A stretch of DNA of 64,000 nt from Lachnospira sp. UBA4346 (GTDB lineage Bacteria; Bacillota; Clostridia; Lachnospirales; Lachnospiraceae): contig DGTC01000052.1 of assembly GCA_002394205.1 (NCBI GenBank), forward strand, positions 1 to 64,000, in the 5' to 3' direction. The notes below the pieces were generated by a model that saw only the letters and a program-made list of their open reading frames with translations, made no database searches and was not told where the DNA came from. The position numbers were made by a program, and so were the translations under genes. Shown in pieces: positions 56,064 to 64,000 of the stretch. Within the stretch, counting starts at the first letter, position 1. Every line of letters starts with the position of its first letter.

Positions 56064-57809
56064 TTAGAAAATATCCGCAACAATCAGTTCTGGTGTTAGA
56101 TGATTCTCTTCTAATAATTCAGATACTTTATAACGGTCGATGAATTCTTTCTTTAATCCATAGTTATATACCTTCATATCAGATGAACCGTAAAATCTCG
56201 CAATCTTTTCACCAAAACCACCTTCAAGGCTTCCATCTTCTAATGTAATAACCGTTGTGTGATTCTTCTTCAAATCAGATAATAATGCTTCATCTAAGCC
56301 TGTAATATATCTCGGATTAATCAATGTTGGTGCAACACCTGTATGTGTCTTTATCGCTTCTGCAACCTGTTCGCCAAGCTGATAGAAATCTCCAAGTGCT
56401 AAAATTGCAACCTGACTGCCTTCCTGTGTCACCTTATAACGATTCAATTCACCGTAATCTGCATCTACAGGTTCCTGTGTATGATGCACGCCATTACATG
56501 GAATACGTACGGCAACCGGATACTGATCCTGTTCAATACTCCAATCTAACATTGCAAAATATTCCTCGCTATTTGTTGGTGCTAAATAGACAAGATTCGG
56601 AATATTAGACATCATTGGAATATCAAAAATACCTAAATGTGTGACATCACTCATTCCATATATAGACGCTGTATTTACCAATAATGTTGCAGGATTTCCA
56701 TTGATACAAAGATCCTGTGAAATCTGGTCGTATGTTCTTTGCATAAAACTTGAATGTGTACTAAATACAGGCTTTGCTCCATTTTTTGCAAGTCCAGAAA
56801 CAAATGCAACACCATGTTCTTCTGCAATACCAACATCGATAAACTGCTTCCCTGCTTCCTTACGCTTGTCTGCCGTAAATCCAATATTCGTTGGCATAGC
56901 CGCTGTTACAACAACAACCTTTTCATCTTTCTTCATTTTATCTAACAGATACGCTGATGTTAAAGAAGCATAACTTTCTCCACCACCTTTTGCAAAACGC
57001 TCTCCTGTTTCCACATTAAATGGACTGCTCCAATGCCAGTTTTCTCTATTTTCTTCTGCTAATTTGTATCCTTTTCCCTTCTGTGTGTGGATATGCACAA
57101 CAACCGGATGGTCAATGTCTTTTACTTTCTCAAATGCTTCAATAAGCGCTTCTACGTTGTTACCTTCATCAACATACAGATAATCAAGTCCCATTGCCTT
57201 AAATAGGTTGCAAGGAGCTGTTCCCTTTGTTTCTCGTAATTCTTTGAGATTTTTATACAAACCTCCGTGATTTTCTGCAATCGACATATCGTTATCATTG
57301 ACAACAATAATAAAATTGCCGCCTAATTCCGCTGCATAATCAAGACCTTCTAAGGCTTCACCACCACTAAGAGAACCATCTCCAATAATTGCAATCACAT
57401 TGCCTGTTTCACCCTTTAAATCTCTTGCTTTTGCAAGTCCTGATGCAAGACTGACAGAAGTAGATGTATGACCTACATTGAAGAAATCATGTTCACTCTC
57501 GTCCGGATTCGTATAGCCGGACACATCTGTGAAATGTTCTTCATATAAATACGCATCTTTTCTGCCTGTCAGCATCTTATGACAGTAACTCTGGTGTGAT
57601 ACATCAAAGACAAACTTATCCTTTGGCGAATCAAATACATAATGCAAAGCAATTGTTGCTTCTACAATACCAAAATTCGGACCAAAATGTCCGCCTTTCT
57701 TACTAAGGCGATTCATTAAGGCATCTCTTAATTCCTGTGCCAATACTACCCGTGCTTCTTTATCTAACTTCTTCACATCTGCCGGTGAGTCAATATTTTC
57801 TAAATACAT
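56064..57809 (-). CDS. 1-deoxy-D-xylulose-5-phosphate synthase-like protein (divergent type)
   Basis: A 581-residue thiamine-diphosphate enzyme of the DXS/transketolase family. HFGPNFGIVEATIALHYVFD, FDVSHQSYCHKMLTGR, IIGDGSLSGGEALEGLDYA (the ThDP motif GDG...N with VVNDNDMSIAE) and EEHGVAFVSGLAKNG are clear. It is about 40 residues shorter than typical DXS, and the region WHWSSPFNVETGE differs from the usual WHGVGPFD. I keep the DXS name as a family call; true activity could be a related acyloin synthase. ThDP comes from the pathway of thiC. The stop codon lies directly against repeat R3. Confidence 0.82.
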   Translation of the reverse strand: MYLENIDSPADVKKLDKEARVVLAQELRDALMNRLSKKGGHFGPNFGIVEATIALHYVFDSPKDKFVFDVSHQSYCHKMLTGRKDAYLYEEHFTDVSGYTNPDESEHDFFNVGHTSTSVSLASGLAKARDLKGETGNVIAIIGDGSLSGGEALEGLDYAAELGGNFIIVVNDNDMSIAENHGGLYKNLKELRETKGTAPCNLFKAMGLDYLYVDEGNNVEALIEAFEKVKDIDHPVVVHIHTQKGKGYKLAEENRENWHWSSPFNVETGERFAKGGGESYASLTSAYLLDKMKKDEKVVVVTAAMPTNIGFTADKRKEAGKQFIDVGIAEEHGVAFVSGLAKNGAKPVFSTHSSFMQRTYDQISQDLCINGNPATLLVNTASIYGMSDVTHLGIFDIPMMSNIPNLVYLAPTNSEEYFAMLDWSIEQDQYPVAVRIPCNGVHHTQEPVDADYGELNRYKVTQEGSQVAILALGDFYQLGEQVAEAIKTHTGVAPTLINPRYITGLDEALLSDLKKNHTTVITLEDGSLEGGFGEKIARFYGSSDMKVYNYGLKKEFIDRYKVSELLEENHLTPELIVADIF

Positions 57810-58063
57810 ATAATCTCCTCTCTAATATCAACAGTCCCATTTGTTCCTGCTTCATTTGCAACTGTAACGCTATTACACTTGCTTTTCCATCATCTTGTTT
57901 AAAAGTTATCATATATTTTAATTGTGTGCAATCTATTTTAGTCATTCTAATTCTTAAATTATTCTAAACCTTACAAACATTCCTTTCTTGCCTAATAACA
58001 CTTTCGATATCAAAATGTGCAACTTATATTTAAATTTATACAATTTGAAACTTGAATCCTAAT
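57810..58063. other. Intergenic region between lysA and dxs
   Basis: AT-rich sequence that must hold the dxs promoter. No hairpin, riboswitch or open frame with a ribosome site was seen in it. Confidence 0.4.
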
Positions 58064-58164
58064 AAAAAAAGCACTATCTTTGAATGATTTCACACGAATG
58101 TTTCTCATTCAAAGATAGCACTTTCCAAAAAACAAATGCCACTTTTGGTGTCGCTTGTTTTTTC
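58064..58164 (-). terminator. Two tandem terminators after lysA
   Basis: The first stem, 58064-58087 with 58105-58124, pairs AAAGTGCTATCTTTGAATGA with its complement and is followed by TTTTTTT. The second, 58127-58164, is AAAAAACAA with TTGTTTTTT around a CAC/GTG inner stem. Both lie after the lysA stop. Confidence 0.88.
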
Positions 58165-58178
58165 GACTCTCATTGTAT

Positions 58179-59429
58179 TTATACTTCCTGCATGTATCGT
58201 AACAAATCTTCTACGGTTTCTCTTCTTCGAATTAACTTCACACTTCCATCTTTCTGAATCATTACTTCTGCCGGACGTGGTCTTGAGTTATATGGTGAAG
58301 CCATGCTGTAGCCATACGCACCCGCATCTAATACACATGCCAAATCGCCGCGCTGCATCTTCGGCAACATACGATCCTTTGCAAGTAAATCACCTGATTC
58401 ACAGATATTTCCTGTAACTGTCACTTCTTCTAAATCTGTTCTAGGAACGACTTTACCATCTCTTAATACTTCCACATCATGCCAAGAATCATACATCGAA
58501 GGTCTTACTAAGACATTCATACCAATATCTGTACCGACATATTTCTTACCGGCATTCTGCTTCACAGACTGTACTCTTCCTAAAATCACACAGCCTTCTG
58601 CGACACAATAACGTCCCGGCTCTGATTTAAACAATGGCGCACTGCCGTACTCTTCGACAAATTTATCTAAGATTGGTTCTAAACGCTTCTTGAAATCTTC
58701 CATATTATACTCTGCCTCATCATCTAACTTATGATATGGAATTCCATAACCGCCACCAAAGTCAATGAATTCGAGATTTTCAAAGCGCATTGCAATACGA
58801 AGTAAATTCGTAACTGCTTTTAAATATGGTTCCGGATCCATAAACAACGAACCAATATGCTGATTGATTCCTGCAATTGTAAGATTATATTTCTTCGCAA
58901 TTTCAAAAATCTGGTCAATATCTTCCTCTGCAATACCAAACTTCGTCTTCTTTCCTGCTGTAATAACCTTATCATGATGACCTGCACCTACGCCCGGATT
59001 AATTCGAACTGCACATTTTCCGCCTGGATTTAATGTACCGAACAATTCCAACTGACAAAGGCTGTCTAAACTTGTCATAATATTGTGGTCGATTGCAAAC
59101 TGTAATTCCTCTGCGGATACATTATTTGACACAAAGAAAATACGGTCTGTCGGAAAACCTGCTGCTAGAAGCATTGACATTTCTCCAATCCCCATCGCAT
59201 CACAGTTATTTCCTTCTTCTAATGCGAGTTTTAAAATGTGAAGATTTGAATTTGCCTTGATTGAATAATTCGCTGTGTAAGGATATTTTGTAATAACCTT
59301 TGCAACTGCATCCATATGTGTACGAAGAATCTCCTCATTGTACACATACAATGGACTGCCATACTGTGCTACCAAATCCTCCGGGTTGTTCCCTTTGAAA
59401 AAATCACTATTGTTTACATATGATTCCAT
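58179..59429 (-). CDS. lysA: Diaminopimelate decarboxylase
   Basis: A 416-residue fold-type III PLP enzyme that makes L-lysine from meso-diaminopimelate. The PLP lysine is in TANYSIKANSN; NQHIGSLFMDPEPYL and DFGGGYGIPY hold the phosphate-binding and substrate loops; the C-terminal cysteine motif is ICESGDLLAKDR, and YGYSMASPYNSRPRPAEV ends it. With dapL at 5629 it gives the last step of lysine synthesis in this organism. It may be cotranscribed with the GH2-like gene upstream (75 bases apart). Confidence 0.95.
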   Translation of the reverse strand: MESYVNNSDFFKGNNPEDLVAQYGSPLYVYNEEILRTHMDAVAKVITKYPYTANYSIKANSNLHILKLALEEGNNCDAMGIGEMSMLLAAGFPTDRIFFVSNNVSAEELQFAIDHNIMTSLDSLCQLELFGTLNPGGKCAVRINPGVGAGHHDKVITAGKKTKFGIAEEDIDQIFEIAKKYNLTIAGINQHIGSLFMDPEPYLKAVTNLLRIAMRFENLEFIDFGGGYGIPYHKLDDEAEYNMEDFKKRLEPILDKFVEEYGSAPLFKSEPGRYCVAEGCVILGRVQSVKQNAGKKYVGTDIGMNVLVRPSMYDSWHDVEVLRDGKVVPRTDLEEVTVTGNICESGDLLAKDRMLPKMQRGDLACVLDAGAYGYSMASPYNSRPRPAEVMIQKDGSVKLIRRRETVEDLLRYMQEV

Positions 59430-59503
59430 GAAAAACCTTCCTCTCTAAATATATCTATGTAAATGAACTCTCTTCATTTAGCATCTTATGTTGTTTTGTA
59501 CAT

Positions 59504-62056
59504 TTATCTCGTAATAGAAAATGCAATTGTAATTTTGTCACCACGCATACCTGATACAACAAGTGTTCCTGCATCATCTTCTCCTGTCGTTGCAACATAA
59601 GTTCCACCACATCCGCCTTGTAATGTAATAATATTTGGTCCAATCAGACCAATACCACCTTGTGCTTCTAAGATAACTGGTTCGTGATAATCGGCACACA
59701 GATTTCCATTCTGGTCTTTGGCAGTAATGCGAATTGCCGCAACATCATATGTTGTATGCTCATGTAACTGTAACTGCTTACTCTCAGCCTCTAAATGCAC
59801 TTCTTTTATCGGTTCTTTTGTTACTGTTTTAACAATCTCTCCTGCCTGTATTGCTTCAAAACGATATGTTGCCGGTACCTCATCTACAATATATTTCTGA
59901 TATAATGCATTTAACTCCTGCTCTTTGATATGATGCAGCGTACTTAATTTCGTTGCACGCATCTTTAAATCAATCGAAGTGATCTGTCCTTCCTTCGCCA
60001 TTGCCATGAGCAGCTTCTTTACATCTTCTGATTTTCCACGAGAAAATCCTTCTTCCTTCTCTAAACGTTCTCCAATTAGGTCATTGACACATATCGGATA
60101 ATACATATCCTGCGTCTGCATGCCCTTCTTTCCCGTCGTATGACGTTCTACCGGATATTCCTTTAAGAAAATATCATTTTTGTATACACGAACAGAATCT
60201 GCATTACTCCACACATAAATATCCTTCCAATATCCACCATCAAAATCCCCTGTATTCATAGACGATGCAACTTCTAATACAGGTGCTTTGCCCATACATG
60301 CATATACAGCTGCTGCCAGTTTTGGATTCCGGAAACCATCCATTAAACCATCATAACGCACACCATCCTGCATTCCAGAACCTGTGCGTGTCTGGGTATC
60401 TGTCATAAATTGAACAAATCCGCCTGCCACCTGTTCATTTTCATATAATTGCTGCAATTGTTTCCCATGGAATTGTGCAAATTCAAGCTGTCTTGCCGCA
60501 GAATCCGTCATCTTTGTCGGATGAGCCTGTCTTCCATAAAAAACAAATTGTGCCCTTGCTCCCCGCGTCACATCTAATGTATGTACAATCGACTCTGACA
60601 TCTGTGACAATGCTTCATCCTTTTCTGTATCTGTATTCCACAGCACAACAGACGGATGTTTTCTATTTGCAAAAATACATTCTTCTACATCCTGACAGAA
60701 TATTTTCTTCCAAATTTCCTGTTCTTCTTCTGACTCCGTCGTATCTGCAATGTTCTTCGTAAAATCTACCACAACAAAGATTCCTCTGCGGTCACATGCT
60801 TCCAAAAAATCCTGTGAAGTACAGAAATTCTTCAAACAAACGGTATTCATTCCTAATTCTTCCTGAATAATACCTGCCTCAAAGTCCTGCATAGATGTCG
60901 GCATTGCCAGTCCGACATATGGAAATGCTTCTTTCTGTTCAATTCCACGTATAACTTGCTTCTTTCCATTCAGATAGAAACCATCTTTGCGAAATTCTAC
61001 GATTCGAAGACCAAATGTTGTTGCATAATCATCAAAAAACATTTCCTCTTCCTGCTCTTTCACAATCGCATTTTTCGAAAAATCTGTTACATTTTTAACA
61101 ATATGTCTGCGAAGTGTAGCACGGATTTCATATTTCTGCGGATTATACATATCCCAAAACAGCAAATCATCCACAGGCTGTACACAGGTAATCACATGAC
61201 GGCCTACTTCTCCCACAACGCCTGCAAATTCTTTCCCTGTCAACTTATTTCGCAATGTCTGTAATACTTCCTGTTCCTTTGTCTTATTCCCAAATCTTAC
61301 CTCTTTGGAAATATCCAACTGCGGAAGTTCTCTAACAAGATTTCCTTCTAAATCATAGATGCCAAGTTCCGCATAGTATCCCTTTTGCCCTAAGATCCCC
61401 ACCTTGTCCGCAAATGTAATTTCATATGTAAAGACATCTGTTGATATCTCTGGTATCTGTATGAGAGCTTTCTTCTTATCCTTATCAGGATGTTCTGCTT
61501 CGTACTGTGTCTGTCTGCGTCTTATATATTCTTCCTTTTTACCCGGATATACATAAATATCTTCTATATAAATAGGGTTTTTAATATCTAAATAGACTTC
61601 TCCGTAAATACCACCAAACGCTAAATTTTCGTGATTTTTTGTAAATGGCGGCTGATTCAACTGTGTTCTACTGTCCAAACGAACCGCTACAATATTTGCA
61701 CGATCATATACTACAAGACCTGTAATATCCACCGTAAATGATGTATACCCACTTCGATGAACGGTTGCAACTGTTCCGTTGACATACACGGTTGCTTCAT
61801 GCGCAGCCCCTTCAAATGTCAGCAGAATGGTCTTACCAATATATGCCTGTCCCAATTCAAATGTCGTACGATAACCGGTAACTTTTTCGCAATCACTTTC
61901 TTTTGCATAGTTTCGTGGCATCAATGTATTGGCATGTGGCAAACGCACCATATCTGCCTGCTCATTTTCATAACCGCTTTCTATCATTTCTGGCTGAAAT
62001 TCATCTACAAACTGCCAGTTATTATTCAAATATATCCTTGACTCATACTGTTCCAT
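59504..62056 (-). CDS. Glycoside hydrolase family 2-like protein, possibly inactive
   Basis: An 850-residue protein with the GH2 plan: jelly-roll sugar-binding domain (residues 5-160), an Ig-like domain, a barrel domain (about 355-590) and extra C-terminal domains. The barrel motifs YLNGKKQVIRGIEQKEAFP, HPSVVLWNTDTEKDE and AGGFVQFMTD are recognisable. The acid/base glutamate aligns with E478 (W-N-T-D-T-E for W-S-L-G-N-E), but the nucleophile Glu-Tyr-Gly aligns with F506-Y507-G508. The start at 62056 follows GGAGATTATT; an upstream frame in the repeat is rejected. No signal peptide. Confidence 0.82.
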   Translation of the reverse strand: MEQYESRIYLNNNWQFVDEFQPEMIESGYENEQADMVRLPHANTLMPRNYAKESDCEKVTGYRTTFELGQAYIGKTILLTFEGAAHEATVYVNGTVATVHRSGYTSFTVDITGLVVYDRANIVAVRLDSRTQLNQPPFTKNHENLAFGGIYGEVYLDIKNPIYIEDIYVYPGKKEEYIRRRQTQYEAEHPDKDKKKALIQIPEISTDVFTYEITFADKVGILGQKGYYAELGIYDLEGNLVRELPQLDISKEVRFGNKTKEQEVLQTLRNKLTGKEFAGVVGEVGRHVITCVQPVDDLLFWDMYNPQKYEIRATLRRHIVKNVTDFSKNAIVKEQEEEMFFDDYATTFGLRIVEFRKDGFYLNGKKQVIRGIEQKEAFPYVGLAMPTSMQDFEAGIIQEELGMNTVCLKNFCTSQDFLEACDRRGIFVVVDFTKNIADTTESEEEQEIWKKIFCQDVEECIFANRKHPSVVLWNTDTEKDEALSQMSESIVHTLDVTRGARAQFVFYGRQAHPTKMTDSAARQLEFAQFHGKQLQQLYENEQVAGGFVQFMTDTQTRTGSGMQDGVRYDGLMDGFRNPKLAAAVYACMGKAPVLEVASSMNTGDFDGGYWKDIYVWSNADSVRVYKNDIFLKEYPVERHTTGKKGMQTQDMYYPICVNDLIGERLEKEEGFSRGKSEDVKKLLMAMAKEGQITSIDLKMRATKLSTLHHIKEQELNALYQKYIVDEVPATYRFEAIQAGEIVKTVTKEPIKEVHLEAESKQLQLHEHTTYDVAAIRITAKDQNGNLCADYHEPVILEAQGGIGLIGPNIITLQGGCGGTYVATTGEDDAGTLVVSGMRGDKITIAFSITR

Positions 62057-62096
62057 AATAATCTCCAATCTGAGAATGTATGTACGAATTACTTTC

Positions 62097-63260
62097 TGTT
62101 TTACTATAACATTACCGTAGTGCTGTGTCAAAATAATTTCCGATTTAACGAGCAGTGCCAAAAAGAAATAACAAATACTCGATGGGAGCTTGCTCACTAG
62201 AGAGGATTTGTTATTTCTTTTTGATAGTGCGACTGCACGGATGAGCAAGGAGCGCAGCGAATTGCGAATCGCACTGCGTAATGTAGTGGGATGCTACAAA
62301 GAAACTTTTAAACGAACGGACGGTCAAGTCCCATATCATCCTTGTCAGATGTGCTTCATTTGCTACTCGTTGCCTTGCGCTTATTATGGGCAGTCGCGCA
62401 AACTCGCCTGCGGCTCAAACAGTGCGACTTTGTGCCCATGCGACGCGGCAACTCCTCACGCAAGCCTTGCAATCATCTGCCAAAGATGAATGAGACTTTC
62501 CCTGTGTATCTTAAGATTTACAAATGTAATCCATAAATATCGGGCTATAAACAACCATAACAATCAATGTCCATTGGAATCATTATCACGATGATTCTAA
62601 TAAATTGTAGTTGCAATTTAAACAATCGTTAAATTTTTCACCATTGTACATTCGATTAAAAACAAATACTTTCCGAACACAGACGTATACTAAAAAATAC
62701 ACGAATAAAATGACACGCAGCAAACGAACAATTGAAAAGAAAAATTCATACTCGTTCGAATCGCAATTAAATACATTGGTCAGCGATACTCCTCCGGAAT
62801 CCCAACACCCCTTCGTCAGCACCCACACCCAGTAGGTTTTGTGGCGATGCCGAAAGTAGCTATGCACCAGAGAATATATTGATGAAGTAAAACACAGCAA
62901 GCAGGAAAATATTATTTGGATGACTGCAACTTGTTTGAGCCGTAGGCGAGTTTGCGTTTCTACCAGAATTCATCTTTCCATCTCTTCGTCCGTTAAAGCA
63001 ATCCACTAGGAATAACCAATACAGTCCAACAGCCACCCACGCCCAAAGGTTTGTGGCGATGCCGTAAGTAGATACGCATCGGAGAATATCTTGATTGAAT
63101 GAAACTCAGCATATCGGAAAAATAATTTATTTTGAAAAGCGCACTGTTTGAGCCGTAGGCGAGTTTGCGTTTTCAAAATAAATTTATCTTTTTCGATAGG
63201 CGTCCGTACGCCACAAAATTTCCGTTATCTATCAGGCAGAGTACATCCACAAACCGAAAT
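62097..63260 (+). repeat. Dispersed repeat copy R4, right arm of the inverted pair
   Basis: A 1.16-kb non-coding element, inverse to R3. From left: terminus TTTCCGATTTAACGAGCAGT, terminal hairpin (62158-62222), nested GTGCGA/TCGCAC stem, GGGCA hairpin (62386-62440), the short hydrophobic reading frame region, hairpin with apex near 62940, then the A/T-arm hairpin (63122-63187) and terminus CCACAAACCGAAAT against the cotJC stop. Small frames in it (for example 62586-62900 minus) lack a ribosome site. No transposase. Confidence 0.9.
62158..62222. terminator. Terminal hairpin of R4
   Basis: AAAAAGAAATAACAAATACT pairs with AGGATTTGTTATTTCTTTTT (one mismatch). It is upstream of the minus-strand GH2-like gene and could shield it from upstream transcription. 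Confidence 0.8.
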
Positions 63261-63887
63261 TTAACAATTTTCCGTCTTATTATCCCAGAACTGCTTATCA
63301 AATTCCGGATTAAAGAAATAGTAGTTATTACAATCAAGATGCTGTTTTATCTGTTCTAGTGCCTCACCAAATCTTTGAAAATGCACAATTTCTCTTGCAC
63401 GTAAGAATTTCAACGGTTCTCTAATTTCCGGATCGTCAATCATACGAAGCAGATTATCGTAGACTGTTCTTGCTTTCTGCTCTGCTGCGAGATTTTCTGT
63501 TAAATCTGTAATCGGATCTCCTTTGGACTGAAATTCAATTGCTGAAAATGGTAATCCTGCTGCTGCCTGCGGCCATAGTGCTGTCGTATGGTCTATATAA
63601 TACGCATCAAACCCTTGTGCTTTCGCATCTTCGATTGTGAGATTTTTTGTCAACTGATATACCATCGCACATATCATTTCCATATGTGCCAACTCTTCCG
63701 TTCCAATATCCGTGAGCAATCCACCGACTGCCTTGACCGGCATTGTGTAACGCTGTGCTAAATAACGCATAGAGGCTGATAATTCTCCATCCGGGCCACC
63801 ATACTGACTAATAATCAACTGTGCTGTCTTCGGGCATGTCTTTGTTATATTTACTGGAAATTCCAAATTCTTTTCATAAAACCACAT
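63261..63887 (-). CDS. cotJC: Spore-coat protein CotJC, manganese catalase-like
   Basis: A 208-residue ferritin-like helical-bundle protein of the Mn-catalase family. EELAHMEMICAMVYQL and AAEQKARTVYDNLLR, together with the REIVHFQRFGEAL helix, give the Glu/His ligands of a dimetal site. The ATG follows GGAGGAAAAATGT. CotJC is a component of the spore coat in Bacillus and Clostridia. It lies directly after the cotJB gene, as in the cotJABC operon. The stop codon abuts repeat R4. Confidence 0.93.
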   Translation of the reverse strand: MWFYEKNLEFPVNITKTCPKTAQLIISQYGGPDGELSASMRYLAQRYTMPVKAVGGLLTDIGTEELAHMEMICAMVYQLTKNLTIEDAKAQGFDAYYIDHTTALWPQAAAGLPFSAIEFQSKGDPITDLTENLAAEQKARTVYDNLLRMIDDPEIREPLKFLRAREIVHFQRFGEALEQIKQHLDCNNYYFFNPEFDKQFWDNKTENC

Positions 63888-63900
63888 ACATTTTTCCTCC

Positions 63901-63999
63901 TTAATCCCATGGTGCTACATCACAACACTGCTCACTGCAGCAATCCATCGTTAATGGATAATACTCCTTGGAAAATTCTTCCATTGCTGCTTTTCTCTG
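63901..63999 (-). CDS. cotJB: Spore-coat protein CotJB, partial (C-terminal end)
   Basis: The frame continues past the right edge of the window. The visible end reads MEEFSKEYYPLTMDCC...CCDVAPWD before a TAA at 63901. The YxPLT-type phrase and closing PW match the end of CotJB. It lies 13 bases before cotJC on the same strand, so they are one operon; the start is outside the window. Confidence 0.75.
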   Translation of the reverse strand, partial: QRKAAMEEFSKEYYPLTMDCCSEQCCDVAPWD

Positions 64000-64000
64000 T

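Noticed and set aside
59430..59503. Lysine riboswitch upstream of lysA
   Set aside because: The space is only 75 bases, too short, and shows no conserved core.
62057..62248. N-terminal extension of the GH2-like frame
   Set aside because: It lies in repeat R4, mirrors a frame in R3 and precedes a good GGAG site at the downstream ATG.
62586..62900. A 104-codon minus-strand frame in R4
   Set aside because: Only part of it is shared with R3, the upstream frame is shifted between copies and no ribosome site is visible; kept as a finding, not as a gene.

Overview
The window reads as chromosomal DNA from a low-GC, Gram-positive, spore-forming anaerobe of the Lachnospiraceae type. The evidence is AT-rich composition, strong AGGAGG-like ribosome sites, a T-box leader on thrS, a TPP riboswitch on thiC, the diaminopimelate aminotransferase route to lysine (dapL plus lysA), spore-coat genes cotJB/cotJC at the right edge, a flagellin methylase gene, and a pectin-type GH105 enzyme. 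There are no rRNA or tRNA genes, no phage genes, no recognisable transposase and no CRISPR array. The family assignment is an inference from gene content, not a measured identity.

Layout: 1-250 is the end of a large dispersed repeat. 467-5305 holds two ABC exporter loci (NatAB-like, and a GntR-controlled YtrA/YtrB-like operon). 5629-11850 has dapL, a J-domain coiled-coil protein, a cupin, a GH105 hydrolase and thrS with its T-box. 11939-20169 has a membrane protein, a patatin, the CoA block (ECF transporter, coaX, coaBC), a YdcF protein and an unusual membrane-anchored sigma-like protein. 20531-29789 has a cupin, an SseB-like protein, carAB with a probable attenuator, and an ABC transporter with a beta-propeller partner. 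30006-40287 has PAP2, thiC, a MATE/MarR pair, a zinc-type ZIP transporter, a GGDEF protein, ArsR and MarR regulators, a LysR regulator and a phosphopantetheinyl transferase. 40363-43576 is a third ABC exporter. 43928-54657 has fliB, an amino-acid ABC transporter with a permuted binding domain, an NrnA-like phosphoesterase, a nucleosidase-like protein, a DUF11 protein, an ABC-F ATPase and metY. 56064-62056 is a dxs/lysA/GH2 block, followed by cotJC and the end of cotJB.

The most unusual structure is a family of roughly 1.2-1.4 kb non-coding repeats. Two nearly full copies (54658-56063 and 62097-63260) lie in inverted orientation on either side of the 6 kb dxs/lysA/GH2 block. A third is cut by the left window edge (1-247) and a fourth is a compact derivative (43690-43927). 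The elements are chains of hairpins that share a constant apex but carry different self-complementary arms, and their ends sit directly against stop codons of neighbouring genes. No protein that would move them is visible here.

Other points of interest are a carAB leader whose predicted start (AATTTG) followed by a short terminator resembles UTP-sensing start regions, a circularly permuted solute-binding domain fused to a permease, a sigma-region-4-like domain fused to a membrane segment and an outer domain, and a GH2-like protein that seems to lack its nucleophile.
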